This document shows positions 24,481 to 32,532 of a DNA stretch of 64,000 nt, one piece after another. A program made the position numbers and the translations under genes. The notes under the pieces are model-generated. The model had not been told where the DNA came from. It worked only from the letters and a program-made list of their open reading frames with translations, and did no database searches. How positions within the stretch are numbered: position 1 is the stretch's first letter; every line of letters starts with the position of its first letter. Where the stretch lies: NCBI GenBank assembly GCA_000733355.1, contig JNVV01000016.1, positions 186,001 through 250,000 of the forward strand, read 5' to 3'. This DNA is from Falciphora oryzae (taxonomy: Eukaryota; Ascomycota; Sordariomycetes; Magnaporthales; Magnaporthaceae).

Positions 24481-25273
24481 ATGTCGTCAGTCGATCCGCA
24501 TGAGCGACGCGCCTTCATGCCGTCCGGGCCCTCTCGAGACGGCTCGGTGCAACCGGGCGGACCGCATTTGCCCCCCAGATCCCGCTGCGCAGGGCCCGTC
24601 TCGTCACGGGAGAACAGCCCCGGCCCGCGAGAGGATCTAGAGCTCCTGGCGGATGAGCCATCGGCTGGAAGTGCGGCGGGGGCGGTTGAGCCGAACACCT
24701 CGACCATGGACAACATGAGGCCGTCGCCGTCCCCACCACCCCTGTCGGGCTCGGAGGACGCAGCGGTGGCGGTGGTGCGACCGGGCAACGACATCCGGCC
24801 GAGTGAGAGCCCTGCAACGTCAGCCGGAAAGCCCGATCCCCGCCACACGACGGGATTCCAGCGCCAGAAGCCCAAGGCCATCGCGGTCATCACCGAGATT
24901 GCAGGGATCGCGGCGCCGCTCGGCTTCCTTGCTTTTGCCGTCCTCGTCATCCTACTCCACGGTAAAGGGACGGATCCTTCAACGCGGTACAAGGACGCCA
25001 TCACCCTTGTAAATAACAAGCAGGAGGGTCCAAATAGTCGCCCACCTGCCATTCGCGTGACAAACACTAACATGGAATCGATACAGCTCGCCACGATATT
25101 CCCAATCCTCTTCGCCGTGTTTGTGGGCCGGCTCATGACGCACATCATCCGCTGGAAGCTGGAACGGGGCGGCTCCGTTCTTTAGAGCAGCTCCTGGCGA
25201 GCCAGACGGTCGGCAGCGCCGTGTCATCCCTGTTTATGCTGCCGGCCGGCTGGCTCCACGCCGTCCTGTTAAG
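24481..25273 (+). pseudogene. Two-helix membrane protein with a frame break, running into an assembly gap
   Basis: The frame from ATG 24481 gives 234 residues and stops at TAG 25183-25185. The first ~130 residues are Ser/Pro-rich. A hydrophobic helix lies at about 134-160 and a second at about 201-222, followed by RWKLERGG. This pair resembles the N-terminal membrane module of large uncharacterised Pezizomycotina proteins in which Leu-Glu-Gln-Leu-(Leu/Met)-x-Ser-x-Thr-Val normally follows. Exactly that continuation (EQLLASQTVGSAV) is present right after the stop but in another frame, from 25185 to the start of the N run. So one base seems lost, or two gained, around 25180-25185. This may be a real frameshift or an assembly error at the gap edge. 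The rest of the gene is not visible with confidence. Confidence 0.6.
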
Positions 25274-25441
25274 NNNNNNNNNNNNNNNNNNNNNNNNNNN
25301 NNNNNNNNNNNNNNNNNNNNNNNNNNNNNNNNNNNNNNNNNNNNNNNNNNNNNNNNNNNNNNNNNNNNNNNNNNNNNNNNNNNNNNNNNNNNNNNNNNNN
25401 NNNNNNNNNNNNNNNNNNNNNNNNNNNNNNNNNNNNNNNNN
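25274..25441. other. Assembly gap (168 N)
   Basis: A run of 168 undetermined bases. Just after it, 25442-25650 holds possible C-terminal coding pieces in three different frames (Met-Leu-Asp-Thr-Lys; Val-Asp-Leu-Asp-Ala-Asp-Asp; Gly-Val-Gly-Trp-Glu). These could belong to the gene entering the gap from the left, but no single frame is convincing. The true gap size is unknown. Confidence 0.9.
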
Positions 25442-25679
25442 TCAGGATGCTGGACACCAAGATCCAGGTTCGTGGATCTGGATGCCGACGACGGGCGGAT
25501 TGACGACGGACGGCAGCGACCTGGCCAACAAGCTTGGCGAGAGACGCGTCAGGTACGGGCTCACGGCCAGACTGCGGCGAAAGACGAAAAGCCGTTGCTT
25601 GGAGTGGGCTGGGAGCAGGATATCAGGGGTATTCGGGGTTGTTGAGATCTCAAGGAAGAGGGCGCACGGGAAAACAGTC

Positions 25680-25798
25680 ACATACGACCATACCCACCGG
25701 AATATACGGGATCCCGTCCGCTCTCCCCTAGTCAAACCGGTGAGGGCCGAACTAGTACTCAGGTGGGTGACCACTGGGGAATCCTCGGTGTTGTATGT
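25680..25798 (+). rRNA. 5S ribosomal RNA (dispersed copy)
   Basis: The 119-nt segment begins ACATACGACCATACCCACCG and ends GTTGTATGT, the canonical fungal 5S ends, which pair to form helix I (ACATAC with GTATGT, continued by G-T and A-T pairs). The internal block GGGATCCCGTCCGCTCTCCC is the conserved internal control region for RNA polymerase III. CCACCGG pairs with CCGGTGAGGG to form helix II. T-rich sequence (TTTT at 25798-25801, then another T run) follows as the polymerase III terminator. A single 5S gene away from the rDNA is normal in Pezizomycotina. It ends 92 bases before the stop codon of the chitinase pseudogene and points towards it. A few loop positions differ from common 5S forms, so it may be a variant copy. 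Confidence 0.93.
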
Positions 25799-25807
25799 TT
25801 TGCTTTT
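25798..25807 (+). terminator. Poly-T polymerase III terminator of the 5S gene
   Basis: TTTTGCTTTT directly follows the 3' end of the 5S rRNA, as expected for polymerase III termination. Confidence 0.7.
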
Positions 25808-25890
25808 ATTTCTTCCATTTTTTATTGCTTGATGTATCAATAAACAGGTCGCTCCCAGCAAATCCATCAGGTCTTGTGTTGGTAAATGCC

Positions 25891-27280
25891 TCATTCCACA
25901 TTCGCCCTCGTGCCCACCGTCGTGCCGACGCAAGACATGACGCCGCTGGCGCCGACCCTGTCGCCACCTCCAAACAGCTTGATGGACTCGTTGATGACGT
26001 CAATCACGTCCTGCCCGCCGACCTTGAACTCGACGGCGCCGCCCGTGCCGCCGGTACGCTCGACGCCGAAGCGGCAGGTGCCAAAGTGGAGGAGCTCGCG
26101 CTGGCCCGTGATGCGGTGCGTGAACTCGGTCGACGCGTCGCCCTCGATGTTGCGGATGATCTGCCGGCAGTCCTCGACCAGCGGCGACTCCCCGCTGCCC
26201 CTGTTCTCGAACGTCGACTCGCCGCAGTGGTCCCTGCCCGGCGGGGTGTCGCAGGGGTAGTGCGGCGACGAACCCGCCCCGGCCGTGTTCCAGGACTGGA
26301 ACGCGCGGTCGGCGCTGCAGACGGGCAGCTGCACGAGCCCTGGCGTGTCGACGTCCAGGCTTACCATCCCGCGGCGCACGTCCTGCCTGCCCGCCAGGTC
26401 CGTGAGGCTGACTTGAGCGTTCTGCTGCTTGTTGTACGCCCACGTGGCAAGAGAGCCGCGGACCAGGTCCTCCTTCGTGACGCCGCCAAAGTCGCCGTCC
26501 TGCAGCGCGCTTAGGCCCACGGGGGCTGAGAACTTGTTGTCGCGGCAGACGCGCTGGCAGGGCCCGCCGTCGTAGTACTCGCACTTGCAGACGCGCGCGT
26601 CGCCGGCCAGCTGGACGAGGTAGTAGAGCCGCCCGTCGTGGCAGACGCTGGTCGCCCGCGCCGTCTCGTCGTCGACGTACTTGCTGGCCGGGTTGCCGCC
26701 ACAGCCGCCGCCCGAGTCGAGGACGAAGGCGTACGTTTTGGAGCGGCGCCACAGCCCCGGGACGGCGAAGCCGAAAAAGGCCTTGCGCGCCGTGCGTTGG
26801 ATCTCGACGGCCGTGGGCGCCCTGGGCTTCTCGCACGCGGGCTTGCCGGCCTGGCCGCAGCCGGCGGACCGCTCCCACTCGCCCGGGATCGGCTTGCCGT
26901 CGGCGAGGAGCTTGGTGAGCGAGTCGAGGCCGCCGCTGGAGCCGTCGAAGAGCTGCCTCAGCGCAATGTCGAGGCTGCTCTGCCAGCCCAGGACGATCTG
27001 GGCCGCGTAGTCGGAAAAGCTCTTCTGCTTGTCGGCGTCCCACTTGTCGGCTTCGGGCGACTGCAACAGGTCCTTTGCGAGCGTCGTGCCCTGGCCGATG
27101 AGCATCAGGGCGTTGTCCTTTGTATTGTCGAACGTGGAGCCGCCCCTGGAAAAGGCGGGCAGGGTCTTGAGGAAGCTGTTAAAGGGGGGCGCGGCTGCCC
27201 CCAGGGCGCCGACGGTGATGAGGTCGATCATGACGTTAAGCCACTGGTTCGTCTTGGGCTCGGGGATGGGGCGAATGCGT
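25891..27280 (-). pseudogene. Chitinase pseudogene, intact-looking C-terminal segment with Hce2 domain
   Basis: About 460 codons stay open from near 27275 to TGA 25891, with GC-rich codon use like a normal gene and no RIP-type stops. The last ~120 residues (Cys-Gly-Glu-Ser-Thr-Phe-Glu-Asn, then Cys-Arg-Gln-Ile-Ile, then Phe-Gly-Thr-Cys-Arg-Phe-Gly) fit the Hce2 domain, found in secreted effector-like proteins and at the C-terminus of killer-toxin-type chitinases. The contrast with the damaged N-terminal two thirds suggests that mutation spread from the mobile elements and faded with distance. Confidence 0.75.
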
Positions 27281-28178
27281 TCTCCATGCACCGGATCGTC
27301 GTCTGCACGCCCGCCATCATCTCGACGAGGCCGTCGTAGTACTCGTGGTACATGAGGTGGATCTGGATCAGCGACTCCCAGATGAGCTTGGCGGCCGGGC
27401 CGGACTTGGGCCCGTCGGCTCCCGCCGGGCAGAGAAAGGCGCCGTGGCACCTGGTCGTCAGAGCCGCCCAGCAGGTGGCACCCTCGGCGGCGCCCGCCAG
27501 GAGCGTCTGCTCTGGCGCTTGGCACTGCTGCCACCAGACCCGCCGCGGATGATCTCGTCGATCTCGGCGTCGGCAATGTACCCCGACGTGTCGGTGCACC
27601 TGCCGGCCGTCGCGTCCGAATTGAGGCGGTCGCCCGTAAACCGGCAGGTCGGGCCCCAGCAGCCCGGCGTGGCCATCTGGAACGAGCGGCCGTAGCTGGT
27701 AACGCCAACGACGATCTTGTTTCCCGGCACGCCCGCCTTAGTCACCATAGCGAGGGCCTGCCGCGTTTCGGTCAGGTTGACCTGGCTGCGCAGGCAGTTG
27801 CCCGTATCGCAATTCTCTTGCGAGTACTCGTTGCCCGCGTCCCACTAGCCGTACAGGTCGTACGTCATATAAACGATATAGTCGACGACCTTACCGATAT
27901 CCTTAATAGGGAACTGCTTCAGGTACCAGAAGGACGCGGGCGCGGCGATAGCGACCGTCTTGCCGGGCAGCAGGTTCTTAAGCGCGGCGAAAAAAGCCAG
28001 GTAGTTAGGCCCGTCCTCGGCCTTGCCCGGGTCAAAGCTCGGGAGGTCCAGCGCCCCCGGGTACTTTTAATCGATATCGACGCCATCGAGGTCGTGCTTT
28101 TTAATAAAATCGGCGATATTCCAGGCCATAGTCATACGGTTGGCCGGCTTAACGCCCTCGCGGAAAATGTAATAGGTG

Positions 28179-28183
28179 TCGGG
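28179..28183. repeat. Target-site duplication TCGGG, left copy
   Basis: TCGGG directly precedes the terminal TGTAACA of the LTR-like element and matches the copy at 28660-28664. Confidence 0.85.
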
Positions 28184-28659
28184 TGTAACACCCCGCACAA
28201 AACCATGGCCAGCAGCCGTAGGGGACGCCACCGGTAACCACAAGGGAGGCCTCCGGGTGGTAGCCGGAGGGGCGCAAGCCCTGACGGATATGCGGATCAG
28301 GAGAGTTTAACTTTGCGACACGCGCGCCGATCAGCCCCCGCAAATCAGCCCGGCCCGGAACCCTAAAAGGGACGAAACACATCCGGCTCCAACGGACGCC
28401 GCGGAGGAGGCAGTGTGCCGATAACAACCGAAAGGCAAAACGGAGGGCTAAAACATAAAGAGGGCCCGAGAGACCCCCTGTGAAGGAGGTTCGGAAGGCA
28501 AGCTATCGTTTCTGTTTTTACTTACACCATAAACTTGTTGAAGCCCTGCACGAATACGACTATTAAGCTGCTAAACCTTTAAAACCTCCCTGCGAAAACC
28601 CCCCTTTTCCAGGCCTAACACTACTGTAGCTGGCTATAGTAGGGCGGAGGCCTGTTACA
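28184..28659. mobile_element. Solo LTR-like element, 476 bp, inserted in the GH18 domain
   Basis: The element begins TGTAACA and ends TGTTACA, so both strands start TG and end CA with a 7-bp inverted terminal repeat. A perfect 5-bp duplication (TCGGG) flanks it. Short TG..CA ends with 5-bp duplications are the hallmark of LTR retrotransposons, so this is best read as a solo LTR left by recombination of a full element. Removing the insert and one duplicate joins the GH18 codons in the same frame on both sides. No gag, pol or primer-binding site is present. A small non-autonomous element with similar ends is the alternative. Which strand the parent element used cannot be decided, although the minus-strand start (TGTAACAGGCCTCCGCCC) looks LTR-like. 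Confidence 0.8.
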
Positions 28660-28664
28660 TCGGG
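28660..28664. repeat. Target-site duplication TCGGG, right copy
   Basis: TCGGG directly follows the terminal TGTTACA of the LTR-like element. Confidence 0.85.
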
Positions 28665-29663
28665 GAAGGTCGAAAAGTCCCAACCACCGAAAAAAGGATG
28701 CGTTTAGCGCCGCGGATACGCTTAAACTCACCGAACTAATACGACGACAGTACGTCGCCCACCTGGACCTCGTACGCCGGCGTCAGGGTGCCGAAACCGA
28801 AATACAAATGGGTGTATTTTAAAATATCGATCTAAAGCGCGTCCTGGTACAGGCACTTTCGCCCCATACCGTACCCCTGGAAATATGCGAACTTAATAGC
28901 GCCGCTACCGGTACCCTTAACCACGTCAACGCCGCAGTTAAAAATGCAGCCGTAAGTCCCCGGTTTGGCCGTACCGGGCGGGCCGGTGTTAGTATCGATG
29001 CAAAAGTCCCGCGTAATGCCGCACTAGGCTCAAATGTTGCAGCAAACGTTCAAAAGGCACGGGTTAAGGTTTGCAATCTTAAACCCGTCCGTCGGCGGTT
29101 TTGAATCGGGCTTCTAAGGGCCACAAACGGCGTTGGCGATGGGCGCAAGGAAAAGCGGGGTGCCCTTGCTCAGGCACATAATGGTTTTAGAAAAAAGCAG
29201 CTTGCAGCCGGACCAGCCCCAGGTGTTTTTATTAAATTCCTCGAGCTCGCCGTTAGTAAACCCGTATTCGGCTCCTAAGTTAGCGCAATTGTCGTTATCC
29301 TGGATTACGTACGAAAAGCAGTCCTCGTTAGGCAGGGGTTTGGGCCGCATATCGGGGAAGGTGCCGCTGGAGCAGCACACGTACTGCTTGGGCCTAAGCG
29401 AAACGCAGATGTTAGGGTTGTACTTGGTGAAATCGGCGGCCGAAATGCCGCACCTCGCGGCCAGCTCTGCGCAGCCGTTCCCCGGGCTTACCTGGATGGT
29501 CCTGCAGTCGGCGCGCTTTTGCAGCAGCAGAGAACCGGCGCGGACTCGGACGGTGGAGTTGACATCGGGAGAGGTGCCGTTAACGAGGGACGATATGCCG
29601 TTACTGATAAGAGGCAGGGTGAATGTGGCCTTGCTGGCAAAATCTCGCGACTGCAAAAACGTC
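28665..29663 (-). pseudogene. Chitinase pseudogene, LysM and chitin-binding segment plus start of GH18
   Basis: The frame resumes exactly where it left off on the other side of the transposon once one 9-bp duplicate is removed. Two LysM modules are readable: one with Cys-Arg-Thr-Ile-Gln-Val and Asn-Pro-Asn-Ile-Cys, one with Cys-Phe-Ser-Tyr-Val-Ile-Gln and a final Gly-Cys-Lys-Leu-Leu. TAG at 29114 follows. A hevein-like Cys-Cys-Asn-Ile piece (near 29040) carries TGA 29030 and TAG 29024. The GH18 entry (Phe-Gly-Phe-Gly-Thr-Leu-Thr-Pro) carries TAG 28736 and a frame shift at the A6 run 28690-28695. LysM and hevein modules bind chitin in the intact family. Confidence 0.8.
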
Positions 29664-29672
29664 AGGCACGTC
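29664..29672. repeat. Target-site duplication AGGCACGTC, left copy
   Basis: This 9-bp sequence is identical to 31205-31213 and abuts the left terminal inverted repeat of the DNA transposon. Confidence 0.9.
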
Positions 29673-30511
29673 TAGTCTCAGAGGCTCAGCCCAGATGGGA
29701 GCGGCCCCGCATGTATCTTTTTCCCCACTTCTAGCCACATCAAATTCCAGCCAATCAAACCACCACCCCCAATTCCGCTCCATCTGGTCTGAGGAAGGAA
29801 GGTGCCAATTGGCCGCACTCCACTGTTGGCCCGCACGTGACGTTTTTGATACAACGCATTTACCGGTATATATCCTAACTCCGTTGATAAGCCGTGCATT
29901 TAAACGTAAAAATCTGCATAAAATAGCCCGAAATTCAGGCATTATAGCGATATGATTTTTATATAGGTGCACGTATTATATCTGCCGTAAAAATCAAATA
30001 TAAATATATATAAATTATATAAAATATTAAATAATTAATTAAATAAAAATCGGAAAAATGCAAAATGATTTGCGTTATATAAATTAAGTCTGGACTTTCC
30101 CCGTGAAGGTTTTTTATACCGGTATCGCTTTCCCCCGTGCTAATATTTAACGTTAAAATATTATATATATAAATATTATTTATACTTTATTTTTTATTTT
30201 TTTTAATATAAATAATAAAAATAAAAATAAAATATATTTATTATATATCGTAAATAACGAGCGTTTTTGCAAACTTTTATAATTATACATATAAAATTCG
30301 TTAAAATAAAATAAAACCGGTTTTTTATATTAAAACTTCCGATTTAATTAAAAAATAACAGTTGTACCGTTTTTAAAAGTTTTTATACAAAAAGAACCGC
30401 CAAAACGAGAGCTTTATACAAATATATATATTGCTCGGGTGCACGGGCCGCATCGGATTTGCATATATAAAATATATATATTTCCTACATATATAAACCG
30501 TTTATATTACC

Positions 30512-30788
30512 CGGCTAATTTTAACGGTATAAAAAATCGGATAGCTTGTTGGGATTCCGTGCAATTAGGGCTTTAAAATGATATATAAATTATATTTATC
30601 GGATAAAAATTGGCCGTTTTTTACAAGGGTAATCGATCGATTTTTTACATATAAAAAAGGAAAAATATCGATTACCCCTATATAAAACGGCCAATTTTTA
30701 CGCCATAAAAATAATTTATATATCATTATAAAGCCCTAATCGCACGGAATCGCGACGAGCAATCCGATTTTTTATACCGTTAAATTTG
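30512..30788. repeat. Imperfect inverted repeat (hairpin) with ~125-bp arms
   Basis: The left arm at about 30512-30640 and the right arm at about 30662-30788 are reverse complements at most positions, including the shared strings ATTCCGTGC, ATTAGGGCTTTA, ATGATATATAAATTAT and AAAAATTGGCCGTTTT. Only about 20 bases separate them. A transcript would fold into a long hairpin. Confidence 0.85.
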
Positions 30789-30984
30789 GCCGGGTTGTAT
30801 ACGTATATATAAAATTGATCGTTTTCGCTACCGCATGTGCCATTTCGCCGATTGCCTATATCCAAATCAGCTAATTCGAATGCCAAAAATATAAAAAAAA
30901 AATCATTAAAAAGCCCTACTTCCCAGCAATCCCAACGTACAACCCGCTTTTTTATAAAGCTAAAATTGGCCAAATTGTGGCCGA
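30722..30984. repeat. Direct repeat of an ~83-bp block at 180-bp spacing
   Basis: 30722-30804 and 30902-30984 align base for base without gaps at about 70 percent identity, both beginning ATCATTA(T/A)AAAGCCCTA and containing TTTTTTATA near position 50. The first copy is also the right arm of the hairpin, so the block occurs three times in the element. Many differences between copies are C/T or G/A, as RIP would produce. Confidence 0.7.
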
Positions 30985-31204
30985 GTTCGTAAAGTACGTG
31001 CGTTTTTTTTTGTATGGGAGCCACCGCATGTGCGGGAAAAAATCACCTTCGTTCCTCAGACTAGATCCAGTAGAAGTTGCCCGCCCCATAAAAAATCCGT
31101 GCACAGACCAGTGACTTCTTGCTAAGCCACATGAGCCACAATTTCGAGGCGGTGGGGCTCCGGCAACTAAAAACTGGAGCATCTAGTCTGAGCCTCTGAG
31201 ACTA

Positions 31205-31213
31205 AGGCACGTC
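31205..31213. repeat. Target-site duplication AGGCACGTC, right copy
   Basis: Identical to 29664-29672 and abutting the right terminal inverted repeat of the DNA transposon. Confidence 0.9.
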
Positions 31214-31907
31214 GCGTTGGCCCAGGACTGCATGGCCTTCTGGACGGGGGCGAACGTGGCGTTGCTTGTAACCATAACGCTAAACGTTTACGTGCTATCG
31301 TAACCGCGGCCGCAAAGCTGCATTGCTAAGTTAAGCGTCGTAACATTAAGGGCGTTAAAGTTGTCCTCGAAGGTTTCGAAAGCCAAATTGCTAATGCTTT
31401 GGTTTAGCAAACCTTAGCCAATTAGATGCCAACAGTAGCCTGTCCCGAGCGGCCGTGCAAAATAAAAAGCCGGTTTAAAAAAGCCCCGTGGCCGTTGTTA
31501 ATGTACTCACGCATTTGCTGCACCAACGAGCGGATAGCAGGTTTAGCAAGACCGAAGCCCTCGTCCCACCAGCCCAGCTCGAATTTAACCTCAACAGGAG
31601 ATTCAGCCATTGTAGCAACCGACGAGACGGACTCAAACTCCATGTTAACAAAGTCCGTGCCAAAGGAGAAGCAGGCGGTGATACGGTGGCTAGTGCCCGG
31701 CTCATCGACAGGGTCGTAGAAAGAGAAGCCGTAAAACACGGTCTGCTGGCATCTTTTAAGGAGGTTGAAGTTGGGGTACACAGACCAGTTCCCCGTGTTT
31801 GGGCCGGCGTCAAGGCAGCGTGCGGGACAGAGGTCGATAGCCCGTACAGCTGCTGGGAGGGCGCAGACGGCGGCAAACGCCATCGTGAGCCATGGTGGTG
31901 TCATCAT
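31214..31907 (-). pseudogene. Chitinase pseudogene, N-terminal segment
   Basis: From ATG 31907 (two adjacent Met codons) the first ~23 residues form a cleavable signal peptide ending near Val-Arg-Ala. Then comes the Cys-rich block CPARCLDAGPNTGNWSVYPN, characteristic of the N-terminus of killer-toxin-type chitinases. The frame ends at TAA 31422-31424. Family-like sequence (Asn-Gln-Ser-Ile-Ser-Asn-Leu-Ala-Phe-Glu) continues in a shifted frame with TAA at 31414 and 31288 and runs without another break up to the transposon end at 31204. The stops are of the CAA/CAG-to-TAA/TAG kind expected from CpA-targeted RIP. The first ~480 bases remain open. Confidence 0.8.
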
Positions 31908-32532
31908 GGTAATGGTTGCTTAGACACGAGATGAAGACCTAATGAGTCCACGATAGAACCAACACTCTGCATGACTCCCATGAACCTCGCCGAAGGAGAA
32001 GACGGCGATACGCGGGTTAAGTAAGGGGCTCGGAGACCATCGTGATCTTCTTCCATCAGGAGCGTGCTCTGCAAAAGATGCCACCAAGTGCTGCTGGTAT
32101 CAACCAACACGCACACCATACCCGCAGCCGTAGGGGTTGCCGACCATTGCCTCACCGACGAATCCCACGGGACACCTGCAATATCTTGACTTATCAAGAT
32201 ATATTTACGCCAAGAACCTGTGATCCCATAAGCAATACGACCCTGCACATCCTCGGGCAGTCGGGGTCGCTATCAGAAAGGCCACGCAGGCCCAAGATGA
32301 TATTCCCTCGATCCTGCCCCTACTCCAAAAACTAGCCGAGAACCTCCGCAGGATTTCGTCCAAGAGCATGCTGCATTGATAAATTGGCTGACCGGCCAGC
32401 CATGGTATGGAAATCACGGTATTAAGATTCCTGCAACTATATACCCAAGATTAAAACGGGGAGACGGAGAACAGAAAAGGGTGGTTAGCCGTAGCGAAGG
32501 TGACGGGATAGCCGGAGTAGATCTTTGACGGA
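31908..32532. other. Intergenic region, upstream of the chitinase pseudogene
   Basis: This 0.6-kb stretch should contain the former chitinase promoter and the 3' UTR of the DUF7136-like gene. Base composition is ordinary, not the A/T-rich type of the transposon. No coding sequence is recognised. Confidence 0.5.

Larger units (their letters stand above)
29673..31204. mobile_element. Non-autonomous DNA transposon, 1532 bp, RIP-degraded interior
   Basis: Both ends carry the inverted repeat TAGTCTCAGAGGCTCAG (17 bp perfect; about 25 bp with two mismatches). The element is bounded by a perfect 9-bp duplication. A 9-bp duplication points to a Mutator-like element; hAT elements normally make 8 bp. 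The outer ~180 bases at each end keep fair GC content, while about 29870-31020 is extremely A/T-rich and full of TATATA strings, as expected after RIP. No transposase frame survives, and the size suggests a non-autonomous copy. Inside is a set of three related ~125-bp blocks, one inverted and two direct. It interrupts the chitinase pseudogene between two adjacent codons' worth of sequence without loss of bases. Confidence 0.85.
25891..31907 (-). pseudogene. Killer-toxin-type LysM/GH18/Hce2 chitinase, broken by two mobile elements and RIP-like mutations
   Basis: Reading leftward from ATG 31907, the pieces in order are: a signal peptide and Cys-rich N-terminal region (31907-31425); more N-terminal sequence to 31214; a 1532-bp transposon; LysM modules (29663-29114); a hevein-like chitin-binding piece near 29060-29000; GH18 part one (to 28665); a 476-bp LTR-like insert; GH18 part two (28178 to about 27545); and a C-terminal region with an Hce2-like domain to TGA 25891. 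The order matches subgroup C chitinases of filamentous fungi, usually ~1300-1500 residues and related to the yeast killer toxin chitinase subunit. Breaks seen include in-frame stops at 31414, 31288, 29114, 29030, 29024, 28736, 28067 and 27845, frame shifts near 31424, 28690-28695, 27545 and 27275, and Lys in place of the catalytic Glu. No functional product is expected. Confidence 0.9.

Noticed and set aside
25891..29663. Treating the chitinase parts as several separate genes (a LysM protein, a short GH18 protein, an Hce2 protein)
   Set aside because: Domain order, strand and spacing match one known family, and frames rejoin exactly when each insertion and one duplicate is ignored.
29673..31204. 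Tc1/mariner reading of the element, with TA as target duplication
   Set aside because: TA does flank an inner version of the ends, but the perfect 9-bp duplication just outside the inverted repeats is far less likely by chance and fits the frame of the interrupted gene.
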